Origin: an uncultured Ruminococcus sp.
GTDB lineage: Bacteria; Bacillota; Clostridia; Oscillospirales; Acutalibacteraceae
DNA length: 64,000 nt
Direction of reading: 5' to 3'
Assembly: GCA_902802985.1 (NCBI GenBank)
Contig: CADCOE010000024.1
Coordinates: 1 to 64,000 of the forward strand
The position numbers and the translations under genes were made by a program. The notes beneath the pieces were generated by a model. It searched no databases. It had not been told where the DNA came from and was given only the letters and a program-made list of their open reading frames with translations. Each line of letters begins with the position of its first letter. Position 1 is the stretch's first letter. Of this stretch, positions 1 to 8,191 are shown in pieces.

Positions 1-129
1 GATTTTTTTAAGATTTATTTAGAGGAGCGTAAATACACAACATATTTATTTGTATCTGATAGATTTAAGAGAATAATGGAAGAAAATAATGTAACAGGTT
101 TAGCACTTGAAAAGGTTTACTCAATTTAA
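1..129 (+). CDS. C-terminal end of a possible Imm11/DUF1629-type immunity protein (partial)
   Basis: Frame 1 is open from the window edge to TAA at 127-129 and gives 42 residues with the ending YLFVSDRFKRIMEENNVTGL. A 'VS.rfk..ie..n.tGl.fe.v' ending is typical of the DUF1629/Imm11 family of polymorphic-toxin immunity proteins. With only the tail visible this is a suggestion. If right, a toxin gene may lie upstream, outside the window. Confidence 0.45.
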   Translation, partial: DFFKIYLEERKYTTYLFVSDRFKRIMEENNVTGLALEKVYSI

Positions 130-302
130 TGATGCCGAAAATGTATAAAAATAACTCAACCTCCAATACTTGCAGAAGTGCAATGGATACTAAAATGAAT
201 AGTTTTAGAAAAATGCGTTCAAAACTTGAGAACATTAGTGAAAAAACGGTTTCAATTTGTATGGATACATCTTTTAGAATTGAGGTTATCGAACAGATCT
301 AA
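129..302 (+). CDS. Small hypothetical ORF overlapping the preceding stop (TAATGATG)
   Basis: An ATG at 129 shares one base with the preceding TAA and opens a 57-residue frame (MMPKMYKNNS...) ending with TAA at 300-302. Only a weak AAAGG lies upstream, so translation would rely on coupling. After the stop the same frame reads on for about 21 codons (SIALTVARVYDLCDDLL...), so this could also be a decayed longer gene. I do not recognise it. Bases 303-430 hold nothing else I can support. Confidence 0.3.
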   Translation: MMPKMYKNNSTSNTCRSAMDTKMNSFRKMRSKLENISEKTVSICMDTSFRIEVIEQI

Positions 303-430
303 TCAATTGCCTTAACTGTTGCTCGTGTTTACGATCTTTGCGATGATCTTTTGGTATGGAAAAAATGAACGAAGCAGAGGAAAAAGATCATAGGCTATAA
401 ATATCTTTGAATGATTACGGAGAATCAACA

Positions 431-1318
431 ATGCATGATATATGGAATCCGTGGCACGGCTGTAAAAAATGCAGCGAGGGCTGCCAGAACTGTTATATGT
501 ATTTTCTGGACGGGCAAAGAGGAAAAAGCGGTGCTGAAATCTACCGCACTAAAGCAGGCTTTCGCTATCCTCTTTCCAAAGACAGAAACGGACAGTATAA
601 AATCAAATGCGGCGAACGGTTGCGAGTATGCATGACCTCTGATTTCTTTTTAGAGGAAGCGGATGTATGGCGTGACGAGGCGTGGAGTATCATTCGGCAG
701 CGTCCCGACGTGGTATTCTTTCTGCTGACAAAACGCCCGCAGAGAGTTGAGGATTGTTTACCGCATGATTGGAACGACGGTTGGGAAAACGTTTTCTTCA
801 ATGTTAGTTGCGAAAATCAGAAAAGAGCTGACGAGAGAATCCCAATTTTACTGTCGCTGCCGTTCAAGCACAAGGGCATTATGTGCGCACCATTTATCGG
901 GGAAGTCAGTATTAAAAAATATCTGCCATATGGTCAGATTGAGCAGGTGATATGTGACGGTGAAAACTATTCGGGAGCCCGTCCCTGCCATTATGAATGG
1001 GTAAAAGCACTCAGAGATGAATGTATGGAATATAACGTGACTTTTGCTTTTATCGGTACAGGCAGACGATTTGTGAAAGACGGCAGACTGTATCGCATTG
1101 AAGGCAGCGAGCTTCAAGCAAATCAAGCATATCGTTCAGGCTTAAGTTATCAGGGAAAGCCGATTGATTTCAAGCTGTTTCATCCGTTAGGATCTTCTGT
1201 ATCAAGTGAAGAAAGATACAAGCCCTACTTCGGCAGCAAATGTGAAACCTGCGGTATGAAAATCATCTGCAACGGCTGTACACGGTGCAGTAAATGCGAG
1301 CTACCTATTAAAAATTGA
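431..1318 (+). CDS. DUF5131 / phage Gp37-Gp68-like protein
   Basis: 295 residues. The start at 431 is chosen because GGAG sits 8-9 bases upstream; an earlier ATG at 407 lacks this. The N-terminus has a tight cysteine cluster, C11, C14, C18 and C21 in WHGCKKCSEGCQNCY, followed by LLTKRPQRV near residue 100. Both are hallmarks of the DUF5131 (phage Gp37/Gp68) family, which is thought to be radical-SAM-like. The last 25 residues carry six more cysteines (CETCGMKIICNGCTRCSKC), which look like a small zinc- or iron-binding knuckle. The substrate is unknown. The gene stands alone between a possible immunity-gene fragment and a terminator, which suits a mobile cargo gene. Confidence 0.75.
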   Translation: MHDIWNPWHGCKKCSEGCQNCYMYFLDGQRGKSGAEIYRTKAGFRYPLSKDRNGQYKIKCGERLRVCMTSDFFLEEADVWRDEAWSIIRQRPDVVFFLLTKRPQRVEDCLPHDWNDGWENVFFNVSCENQKRADERIPILLSLPFKHKGIMCAPFIGEVSIKKYLPYGQIEQVICDGENYSGARPCHYEWVKALRDECMEYNVTFAFIGTGRRFVKDGRLYRIEGSELQANQAYRSGLSYQGKPIDFKLFHPLGSSVSSEERYKPYFGSKCETCGMKIICNGCTRCSKCELPIKN

Positions 1319-1350
1319 TTTTGAGATTGCTGAAAGTTAATGATAAACGT

Positions 1351-1387
1351 CGGCAGCACTTATGTTTTTTGCTCATAAGTGCTGCCG
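1351..1387. terminator. Hairpin between convergent genes
   Basis: Perfect 14-bp arms CGGCAGCACTTATG (1351-1364) and CATAAGTGCTGCCG (1374-1387), with a T-rich loop and CTTTTAA on the right. It probably ends the DUF5131 transcript and may also stop the leftward aldo/keto reductase operon. Confidence 0.8.
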
Positions 1388-1443
1388 CTTTTAATCAATT
1401 CTTCTGTGATACATTTGCAGGATACCGGTCTTTTGGAGGCTGA

Positions 1444-2442
1444 TTATTTGATGACCTTTGTTCCTCCGTACACCTCTGACATTTGCATATCGTTCAAAGC
1501 GTTATCAATGGCAGTAACTTCCTCCGATGTTAATTCAATTTCGGATGCTCCTGCATTTTCAATCAGCCGTTCGTATTTTCTTGTACCGGGTATCGGCACA
1601 ATATACGGTTTTTTACACAACATCCATGCCATTGCGATTTGTGCGGGAGTGGCATTCTTTTCCTTTGCCGTGCTTTGTACGAGGTCGATCAGTTTCTTGT
1701 TTTTCTCAAAGCTGTCTGCTTTGAACTGTGGCATAATACTGCGGTAATCAACAACAGATTCAAATTTTGTGTTTTGGTTATACTGTGCTGTCAATAATCC
1801 GTTTGCGGTAGGTGAAAAAGCGACATATCCTATACCGAGTTCTTCCAAACACGGAAACAGGCTTTCATGCCAGCGAGCCATCATCGAATAACGGTTTTGT
1901 ACAGCAGTCAAAGGGCATATTTTATGTGCCCTGCGAATTGTTTCCTCGGGTGCTTCCGAAAGACCCCAGTGCAGAATTTTTCCCTTTTTGATAAGTTCCA
2001 ACATCACACCTGCCACTTCCTCTACAGGAACATCGGGATCTTGTCTATGCTGATAATAAATGTCAATATAATCTGTTTTCAACCGTTTCAGTGAACCATC
2101 AACAGCCTTTCTGATTGTTTCGGGACGTGAATCCGCAATCACAGGCAAATTGGTTTCTTTTGAGCTGTAATCAAAGCATATTCCAAACTTTGTACCGATG
2201 ACGATTTTCTGCCTGAAACTGTGGAGTGCTTCACCAAGTAATTCCTCGTTATGATGGGGGCTTTCCGGCATACCATAACACTCCGCCGTATCAAAGAACG
2301 TATAACCAACCTCAACGGCTTGTTCAAGGAGTTTTGTCATTGCTTTTTTATCCGGCGGAGTACCGTAGGCATGACTCATTCCCATACAGCCAAGTCCGAC
2401 AGAACTTACCTTCAAATCTTTTCCGAGTATTCTTTGTTTCAT
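1444..2442 (-). CDS. Aldo/keto reductase (AKR11/13-like)
   Basis: 332 residues, the full length for the large AKR class that reduces aldehydes and ketones with NADPH. The catalytic tetrad is visible as D51, Y56 (FDTAECYG), K85 (VIGTKFG) and H132 (YYQHRQDP). The GLGCMGMSHAYG start and the HRQDPDVPVEEVAG block match the AKR13-type proteins often labelled 'pyridoxal reductase-like'. The C-terminal IPGTRKYERLIENAGA is the NADP-binding segment. It is the last gene of a leftward run and lies 10 bases after the 2453-3322 reductase. The physiological substrate cannot be read from sequence. Confidence 0.88.
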   Translation of the reverse strand: MKQRILGKDLKVSSVGLGCMGMSHAYGTPPDKKAMTKLLEQAVEVGYTFFDTAECYGMPESPHHNEELLGEALHSFRQKIVIGTKFGICFDYSSKETNLPVIADSRPETIRKAVDGSLKRLKTDYIDIYYQHRQDPDVPVEEVAGVMLELIKKGKILHWGLSEAPEETIRRAHKICPLTAVQNRYSMMARWHESLFPCLEELGIGYVAFSPTANGLLTAQYNQNTKFESVVDYRSIMPQFKADSFEKNKKLIDLVQSTAKEKNATPAQIAMAWMLCKKPYIVPIPGTRKYERLIENAGASEIELTSEEVTAIDNALNDMQMSEVYGGTKVIK

Positions 2443-2452
2443 AGTGGTCTCC

Positions 2453-3322
2453 TTATGAATGTACCTTCATGCCATTCAATGCCTTAACAAAAGCAGGGCT
2501 GGAATGATCAATAATTTCACTGTGCCCAAGGTCTTTTGAACCGATAATTTCCATTTCCTCGTCTGTAAGCGTGAAATCCCATATATCAATATTTTGTTCC
2601 ATTCGCTCTGTTTTGACAGATTTCGGAATGATGGAAACGCCTCTTTGTGTATTCCAGCGAAGTACAACCTGGGCGTTGCTTTTACCGTATTTCTCACCGA
2701 CAGCGGCGATTTCGGAATCGGTGAAGATACCATGCTTTCCCTCTGCAAGAGGTCCCCACGCTTGCGGAGCAACACCGTATGCTTTCATATTTTCAAGTGC
2801 ATCAGCCTGTGAAAAATACGGGTGCAGCTCAACCTGATTGACAGCAGGTATCGTTCTGACATTTTCGCAGAAATTGGCAAGGATAGCCGGATAGAAATTG
2901 GATACGCCGATTGCTTTTGTCAATCCTTCATCGTATGCTTTTTCCAATCCTCTGTATGCAGCGAAATAATCTCCCATAGGCTGGTGCAGAAGAATCAGGT
3001 CAAGATATTCCAAACTGAGTTTGGCAAGAGATGATTTGACAGCGCTGTATGCCGTTTCTTCGTTTCTCATATCCTGTACCCATACCTTTGTTGTAACAAA
3101 CAAATCTTCACGTTTTACCAGTCCGTCAGCAACAGCACGGGCTACTGCTTTACCGACCGCCTCCTCGTTCATATAGGCGGCTGCTGTGTCGATAAGTCGA
3201 TAACCTGTTTTGATGGCATTGTAAACCACCTGCTCGCACTGTGTGGCATCCGGAATTTGAAAGACACCAAATCCCTCCAAAGGCATTTTTGCACCTGTAT
3301 TCAATGTTAAGTACTCCATCAT
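2453..3322 (-). CDS. Aldo/keto reductase (AKR5-like, 2,5-diketo-gluconate reductase type)
   Basis: 289 residues with the small-AKR tetrad D45, Y50 (LIDTAAAY), K79 (VTTKVWV) and H113 (LILLHQP). The IPKSVKTERMEQNIDIWDF segment binds the 2'-phosphate of NADPH. AGGAGG ends 7 bases before the start; MM allows initiation at either of two adjacent ATGs. It belongs to a different AKR subfamily from its downstream neighbour, so the pair is not a recent duplication. The operon context (FMN reductase, flavodoxins, alcohol dehydrogenase) suggests reactive aldehyde or electrophile detoxification, which is inference. Confidence 0.88.
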   Translation of the reverse strand: MMEYLTLNTGAKMPLEGFGVFQIPDATQCEQVVYNAIKTGYRLIDTAAAYMNEEAVGKAVARAVADGLVKREDLFVTTKVWVQDMRNEETAYSAVKSSLAKLSLEYLDLILLHQPMGDYFAAYRGLEKAYDEGLTKAIGVSNFYPAILANFCENVRTIPAVNQVELHPYFSQADALENMKAYGVAPQAWGPLAEGKHGIFTDSEIAAVGEKYGKSNAQVVLRWNTQRGVSIIPKSVKTERMEQNIDIWDFTLTDEEMEIIGSKDLGHSEIIDHSSPAFVKALNGMKVHS

Positions 3323-3385
3323 TAAAAACCTCCTGTATATATTTTATTTAAATTTTGTTGCTTATATTATGTTTCATAGAACAGG

Positions 3386-3925
3386 TCAAACGGATTTTCC
3401 CATTTCGTATGCCTGTACAAAGGCAGGTGTATCCTTGATTTCACCCGATTGATAAACACCTGTACCGTAAATAATGCCCATTTCCTCTGCACCTTCCACA
3501 CATTCCGCATAGCCTCGGAAACATTCCAATGTACGTTCCTGTGAAGCTTTGTCTTCATCAGCAGATGTGGCAATGTAATAAAACTCCTTGTTTTTCACCT
3601 CCGTCCAGCGGGCTACTGTACGGTCAATAACGGCTTTGAGCTGTGCGTCAATCGAATAGAAATAAACGGGACTTGCCAACACAATCACATCTGCATCAAT
3701 GATTTTTTGCAGTACTTCCGCCATGTCATCTTTTTTGGCACAAACACCGCCTGACTTTACACAGTAATAACAGCCACTGCAATAACCTATCTTCTTTTCA
3801 GCCACACGAATTTTTTCCGCATCATTACCCGATTCCAAGGCGCCACGCAGAAATTCATCGCACAGCAAATCGGAATTACCTCCCTTTCTGGGACTTCCGG
3901 ACAGAATCAATACCTTTTTGTTCAT
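3386..3925 (-). CDS. NAD(P)H-dependent FMN reductase / iron-sulfur flavoprotein-like
   Basis: 179 residues from the ATG at 3925, which has GGGAGG 8-10 bases upstream; the frame runs on upstream, but that part lacks a ribosome site and looks like decayed DNA. SGSPRKGGNS near the N-terminus is the FMN phosphate loop of the NADPH-dependent FMN reductase fold. A CSGCYYCVKSGGVC cluster (C49, C52, C55, C62 region) resembles that of iron-sulfur flavoproteins but lacks the full spacing, so an Fe-S centre is uncertain. ASPVYFYSIDAQLKAVIDR is the usual flavin-facing segment. It is the first gene of the AKR trio and probably reduces flavin or quinone-like electrophiles. Confidence 0.82.
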   Translation of the reverse strand: MNKKVLILSGSPRKGGNSDLLCDEFLRGALESGNDAEKIRVAEKKIGYCSGCYYCVKSGGVCAKKDDMAEVLQKIIDADVIVLASPVYFYSIDAQLKAVIDRTVARWTEVKNKEFYYIATSADEDKASQERTLECFRGYAECVEGAEEMGIIYGTGVYQSGEIKDTPAFVQAYEMGKSV

Positions 3926-4055
3926 TTGATTTTCCTCCCATTCAATTATGAGTATTGTGTTATTTTCGTATGCTATGAACCGCAACAGATGACTGTAGGC
4001 CGACAAAAATGGCGAACACAAAAACCAGCAATGCCCAATCATTTCTTGTTTTCTA

Positions 4056-4290
4056 TTAATTCATATTTCTTCCCCAAAACTTGACCGCTTTGATTTGCGG
4101 CTCTTTCACGCCGGCAACAGACATATAGGATCCGGAACCGCAGATGCCAAGACCGCCGATGCGCTCACTATCCATATAAGGCAGGCTGCAAAGATAGTCC
4201 CACTGTGCCCTCAATATCGCTTTCCTTCACGTCGGGAAGCTCCTGTCCTCTCGGCGATCCTTTGCTTCTACTCCTGGAAAGTACAGTCCT
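4056..4290 (-). pseudogene. Frameshifted alpha/beta-hydrolase fragment
   Basis: Two minus-strand frames join into one hydrolase-like segment. The first reads GSPRGQELPDVKESDIEGTV and, after one extra G near 4199-4201, the second continues as DYLCSLPYMDSERIGGLGIC, then GSGSYMSVAGVKEPQIKAV, and runs into unrelated sequence and a stop at 4056. GICGSGSYM is a nucleophile-elbow region (G-x-C-x-G) typical of dienelactone-hydrolase-like and YcjY-like proteins. Both ends are missing, so this is a decaying remnant. The rest of the 3926-4462 gap holds only other degenerate pieces, including a short hydrophobic frame near 3960-4045. Confidence 0.7.
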
Positions 4291-4425
4291 TCCCAACCGG
4301 GCAGAGTAATAAAAAGTGCATATGCTTTTGTGCTGTCTTAACTTTCGGGAATATAACTGCTGTAATGAATTTTTACTTCTGTGTCCGAATGATAAATAGT
4401 ATCATTAACAAATCCTCTCGACATT

Positions 4426-4457
4426 TCCGTACCGACTGTCATTTTCTCTGGTACGGA
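4426..4457 (+). terminator. Weak hairpin with T-tract
   Basis: TCCGTACC (4426-4433) pairs with GGTACGGA (4450-4457), followed by TTTTTCT on the plus strand. It lies directly beyond the stop of the leftward flavodoxin lipoprotein gene, so it may halt readthrough from either side. Confidence 0.45.
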
Positions 4458-4462
4458 TTTTT

Positions 4463-5215
4463 CTATTCCAAGCCGGAAATCCAGTCCCTTACTGTTTGTT
4501 TGGTGCTGTCATCAAAGACTGTACTGCCGCTGACAGCAAGTCCGTCTAAAACATTCGCATTGGGCTCCAGTTCTTTGATAGTCTGATAGGTACCGCCGTC
4601 ACCGCTGCCAAGATGAGTGTTGAACGGAACCAGTGTCTTTCCGCTGAAATCGTAGGTGTCAAAGAAAGTGTACATAATCATTGGCATTGTGTACCACCAC
4701 ATAGGATAGCCTACATATATCGTATCGTAATCAGCAATATTGACACCAATATCCTCAAATTTCGGTCGTTCATCGTTATCTCTTTCGGCTTTCGCTTCAT
4801 CAGCTACGGCGTTGTATTCCAAAGAATAATTCTTGCTCGGTATGATTTTGACAATATCACCGCCAACTGTTTCGTGTATCACATTTGCAATATGCTGTAC
4901 TGCGGCGGTATTATCGGTAACCTGTGTCGCTGCCGTTACAGCATCAACTTGATCGGTATTGGCGGCGCTGAAATAGATAACCAATGTTTTACTGTCCGTT
5001 TTTTCCGGCGAATTCCCATCAGATCGTTTTGACGATTGGCTTTTTGCTGTTTCAGAACTGCCCTGTACATCAGTTTTTGCCGATTGCTCCATATCGGTAT
5101 TGTTAACACCGCCTGATGTTTCTCTGCTGTTCTCTGTTTCTGTATTTGTACAGGCTGCAAAAGAGACAAGTATGGCAACTGATAAAAAAATTGCTGTTAA
5201 TCTTTTCGCTTTCAT
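4463..5215 (-). CDS. Flavodoxin-like lipoprotein
   Basis: 250 residues. The N-terminus is a lipoprotein signal: KR, a hydrophobic stretch, and the lipobox VSFAAC with Cys22. A Ser/Thr/Lys-rich linker (about 25-72) leads to a flavodoxin domain (about 75-250) starting LVIYFSAANTDQVDAVT, with the flavin-facing block GYPMWWYTMPMIMYTFFDTY and PFNTHLGSGDGGTY. The domain closely resembles the soluble flavodoxin at 6541-7026, so the two are paralogues. The signal predicts an FMN-type protein on the outer face of the membrane, pointing to extracytoplasmic electron transfer. AAGGAGTG precedes the ATG. A 155-bp gap separates it from the upstream alcohol dehydrogenase gene. Confidence 0.85.
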   Translation of the reverse strand: MKAKRLTAIFLSVAILVSFAACTNTETENSRETSGGVNNTDMEQSAKTDVQGSSETAKSQSSKRSDGNSPEKTDSKTLVIYFSAANTDQVDAVTAATQVTDNTAAVQHIANVIHETVGGDIVKIIPSKNYSLEYNAVADEAKAERDNDERPKFEDIGVNIADYDTIYVGYPMWWYTMPMIMYTFFDTYDFSGKTLVPFNTHLGSGDGGTYQTIKELEPNANVLDGLAVSGSTVFDDSTKQTVRDWISGLE

Positions 5216-5370
5216 GGGGTGTCACTCCTTCAAATTGATTGATTTCCAAAAAATCTTAATCCATTATGGGTATATTTATTGACTGCTTTTCCATCACGCA
5301 CATATGTTTGGTAAATTAATTTTTCAAGTTTGCCTTGATGTTTTGCAGGCTGTTCGTTTCAATTTCATAC

Positions 5371-6528
5371 TCAAATACACTCTTTCAGAATTTTCTCTAT
5401 TTCCTGTGCATCTAATTTTTTGCAGCAGCCGCCTGTCAAAATTGTTGATTCGGCGATGGCTTTATAGTCAGTATCCGTAATTCCCATTTCCGCCAATGTT
5501 GTCGGCAAACCGACTTCCTTAATAAATGCGGCAAGTGCATTGATACCTTCAAGAGCAAGCTCTTCATCTGTTTTATTTTCTCGTGAGATGCCCCAAACAT
5601 TTTCTGCCAGCCTTGCGAACTGTGCAGGAGCGGATTTGTAAATGTGCCGATATAAAATCGGGTGAATTACCGCTAATCCCTGACCGTGATTACAGTCGGT
5701 GTAAGCTCCCAACTGGTGTTCTATCATGTGACACTGAAAATCCGTTACCTTACCGAGCTTCAAAATACCGTTTTCTGCCATAGCAGCCGCCCAGATTAGT
5801 TCCGATCTTGCAAATTTATCTTTGTGATTTTTGAGTGTTTTTCTCATGTTTTTAACGACATTTCGCATGACAGCTTCATTGATTTCATCGCTGAGATTGG
5901 TATCTCTCGGTGTGCCGAGATAGGTTTCCATACAATGACTTAATGTATCAAACGAGCCTGAAATGACCTGACTTATCGGCATTGTCATTGTGTAATTAAC
6001 GTCCAGCACCGCAAAATCGTAAAACGCTCCCCAAAGCGGCGACTTCATTTTTTTGGCTTCGTTGGTAATCACTGCACCGTTATTCATTTCCGCACCTGTA
6101 CCAAATGCCGTTACAACTGCACCCATCGGGACAAACTCTGTCGGGCTTTTATGCTCTGTATATTCAAAATCCCAAATATCGCAGTCAAGTTTTGCCTGTG
6201 CGGAAACAATTTTACAGCAGTCAATGACAGAACCGCCTCCTACCGCAAGGATAAAGTCAATCTTATTTTCTTTGGCGAGGGCGGCACCCTCCTGAACCTT
6301 TTGATAGGTTGGATTAGACATAATTCCCGAAAACTCAGTGACCTTCTTTCCGGCATCTTTCAGTGCCTGCAATATTTCATCATATATTCCAACCTTTTTG
6401 ATAGAACCCCCGCCGTATGCAAACAGAACATTTGAACCGTATTTTGAAAACTCTGCCTTGAGTGCATCTTTTGTTACTGTTTCTCCAAAATAAACCTGAA
6501 CAGGATACTGATAGGTAAAATTTTTCAT
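5371..6528 (-). CDS. Iron-containing alcohol dehydrogenase (YqhD/BdhA-like)
   Basis: 385 residues, the normal length for group III alcohol dehydrogenases. The N-terminal Rossmann-like half shows FAYGGGSIKKVGIYDE and AVGGGSVIDCCKIVSA (NADPH site). The metal-binding half has SHCMETYLG, MIEHQLGAYTDCNHGQGLAV and HPILYRHIY, whose Asp and His residues hold the iron or zinc. Closest families are butanol dehydrogenase and YqhD, which reduce aldehydes with NADPH. It lies 12 bases downstream of the soluble flavodoxin gene and surely shares its transcript. The context suggests aldehyde scavenging or fermentative alcohol formation. Confidence 0.92.
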   Translation of the reverse strand: MKNFTYQYPVQVYFGETVTKDALKAEFSKYGSNVLFAYGGGSIKKVGIYDEILQALKDAGKKVTEFSGIMSNPTYQKVQEGAALAKENKIDFILAVGGGSVIDCCKIVSAQAKLDCDIWDFEYTEHKSPTEFVPMGAVVTAFGTGAEMNNGAVITNEAKKMKSPLWGAFYDFAVLDVNYTMTMPISQVISGSFDTLSHCMETYLGTPRDTNLSDEINEAVMRNVVKNMRKTLKNHKDKFARSELIWAAAMAENGILKLGKVTDFQCHMIEHQLGAYTDCNHGQGLAVIHPILYRHIYKSAPAQFARLAENVWGISRENKTDEELALEGINALAAFIKEVGLPTTLAEMGITDTDYKAIAESTILTGGCCKKLDAQEIEKILKECI

Positions 6529-6540
6529 TGTTGTTGCCCC

Positions 6541-7026
6541 CTAAAAATTAAGTGATTTCATCCATTCTGCAACTGCATCCGTACAGCCGTGCTCCGCTTC
6601 AGACATTTCAATCGGCAGTCCTTTCAAAACCCTTGCTTTTGGTGCAAGTTTTTCGATTGTATGATAAGTACCTCCGTCTGAAGAACCCATATGTGTGTTG
6701 AATGGAATGATGGTTTTATCCGAAAAGTTGTATTGATCGAACAGTGTATAAATAATCATTGGAAAAGTGTACCACCACATAGGATAGCCAATAAAAATAT
6801 TGTCATAGCCATCAATAGAGATCTTATTTTTGATAGCGGGACGCATATCCTCGTCATGCTCCTTTTGGGCAAAGCGTGCCAGAGCGTTATAGTGATTTTT
6901 ATTACTGTCATAGGGGATGGCAGGCTCAATTTCAACCAAATCGGCACCGGTTTGTTCGGCTATTTCTTCGGCAACCAGTTTTGTACTGCCGTAAACGGAG
7001 AAATAAAGCACTAAATTCTTTGACAT
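6541..7026 (-). CDS. Flavodoxin (Flavodoxin_4 type)
   Basis: 161 residues forming a single flavodoxin domain: LVLYFSVYGSTKLVAEEIA is the FMN phosphate loop, GYPMWWYTFPMIIYTLF and PFNTHMGSSDGGTYHTI flank the isoalloxazine ring. There is no signal peptide, so it is cytoplasmic. It is the first gene of the leftward operon and faces a LysR gene across a 123-bp promoter region. GGAG lies 8-9 bases before the ATG. Its likely job is to carry electrons or reduce quinones for the neighbouring oxidoreductases. Confidence 0.9.
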   Translation of the reverse strand: MSKNLVLYFSVYGSTKLVAEEIAEQTGADLVEIEPAIPYDSNKNHYNALARFAQKEHDEDMRPAIKNKISIDGYDNIFIGYPMWWYTFPMIIYTLFDQYNFSDKTIIPFNTHMGSSDGGTYHTIEKLAPKARVLKGLPIEMSEAEHGCTDAVAEWMKSLNF

Positions 7027-7053
7027 AATATCATCTCCGATTATGTTTCCATA

Positions 7054-7082
7054 TTGTTTTTAACCAAATTATATGCTATAAT
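7054..7082 (+). promoter_or_regulatory. Promoter of the LysR gene
   Basis: TTGTTT (7054-7059) and TATAAT (7077-7082) are 17 bp apart and point toward the LysR gene at 7150. The site interleaves with the opposite promoter at 7068-7096, so RNA polymerase can probably occupy only one at a time. Confidence 0.6.
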
Positions 7083-7096
7083 GACGAAAAAGTAAA
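7068..7096 (-). promoter_or_regulatory. Promoter of the flavodoxin-alcohol dehydrogenase operon
   Basis: On the minus strand TTTACT (7096-7091) and TATAAT (7073-7068) are 17 bp apart and lead to the flavodoxin start at 7026. It overlaps the divergent LysR promoter. Confidence 0.6.
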
Positions 7097-7115
7097 ATAC
7101 CTTTTGTTTATATAA

Positions 7116-7134
7116 ATATAACTAACAGTTATAT
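7116..7134. promoter_or_regulatory. Palindrome, candidate LysR operator
   Basis: ATATAACT-AAC-AGTTATAT has perfect 8-bp arms and the T-N11-A character of LysR-type boxes. It lies 16 bp before the LysR start and just upstream of the flavodoxin promoter -35, which fits autorepression plus activation of the divergent operon. Confidence 0.5.
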
Positions 7135-7149
7135 AGGAAGCGTGAATTT

Positions 7150-8007
7150 ATGATAGAGATGTATCTTTTGGAACAGCTTGCGGCATTTGCACAGTACGGT
7201 ACACTGACAGGAGCTGCCGAAGCACTGCATATTTCACAGCCTGCACTGACCCGCTCTATGAAAAAATTGGAAAATGATTTAGGCATCACGTTGTTTGAAC
7301 GTAACAACAAGAAAATTCACTTGAACGAAACAGGAAAGTTAGCGGCTGCTCTTGCTCAATCACAATTGGAACAGAATAAAGAGATGGTCAGCCGTTTGAT
7401 TGCTTTTGACCGCAGTCTGCACAGTATTGGTATTGCTTCGTGTGCACCAAAGCCGATGGCTGATCTTATGCCGATTTTGCAGGATCACTTTGGAGGAATG
7501 ACGATTTTCTCAGAGCTTGTCTACGGCGAAAAATTGATAAACGGTCTCAAAAATGGAATGTATCACCTTGCAGTTTTCTGTGAGTTGTTGGAAGATAAGG
7601 AAGTCTTGTGTCAGCGATATATAACTGAGCACCTCTATGTTTCACTTCCGAAAAATCACAGACTAGCAGAAAGAGAAAGTGTCCGTTTCGGCGATTTGGC
7701 AGGAGAAAAGTTTCTGTTATACCAGCATATCGGATTCTGGAAAAGTGTATGTGAGAAATATATGAAAGACACAAGCTTTATCATTCAGCCGGACAGAGAT
7801 TCTTTTATGGAGCTTGTACAGAATACAGATTATCCTGCTTTTTCATCTGATACGATTCTTGCCTCCGAATATACGCCTGAGGACAGAATTTATATTCCCA
7901 TCAATGAAGAAAAAGCAAGCTACACTTATTATGTAGCCTGCTTGAATAAGGATAAGCATAAATATTCTTCATTTTTTAGTGCCGTGAGAAGCACTGTAAT
8001 AAAATGA
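7150..8007 (+). CDS. LysR-family transcriptional regulator
   Basis: 285 residues. The N-terminal winged helix-turn-helix reads FAQYGTLTGAAEALHISQPA then LTRSMKKLENDLGITLFER, a textbook LysR DNA-binding domain. The remainder is the two-lobed effector domain, slightly short for the family (usually about 290-300). It diverges from the flavodoxin operon, with an AT-rich intergenic region that holds interleaved promoters and a perfect palindrome, the usual arrangement for a LysR protein controlling its neighbour. The ligand is unknown; a redox-active electrophile would fit the targets. Confidence 0.92.
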   Translation: MIEMYLLEQLAAFAQYGTLTGAAEALHISQPALTRSMKKLENDLGITLFERNNKKIHLNETGKLAAALAQSQLEQNKEMVSRLIAFDRSLHSIGIASCAPKPMADLMPILQDHFGGMTIFSELVYGEKLINGLKNGMYHLAVFCELLEDKEVLCQRYITEHLYVSLPKNHRLAERESVRFGDLAGEKFLLYQHIGFWKSVCEKYMKDTSFIIQPDRDSFMELVQNTDYPAFSSDTILASEYTPEDRIYIPINEEKASYTYYVACLNKDKHKYSSFFSAVRSTVIK

Positions 8008-8069
8008 ATTCAAAAAATGTTAGACTTATATTTGTTTTAGATACAAGTAAGTATTGCTATTCCAAATTT

Positions 8070-8097
8070 ACAGCCACAGGATTTCTCCCGTGGCTGT
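8070..8097 (+). terminator. Terminator after the LysR gene
   Basis: ACAGCCAC (8070-8077) and GTGGCTGT (8090-8097) form an 8-bp stem followed by ACTATTTTTC. Confidence 0.75.
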
Positions 8098-8191
8098 ACT
8101 ATTTTTCATCCTACCACATATCTCGCAATCAGCTTTGCAATCGTCATTGGAAACGTCTTCAAATTCCTCAAAATACATATCAAGTATATAA

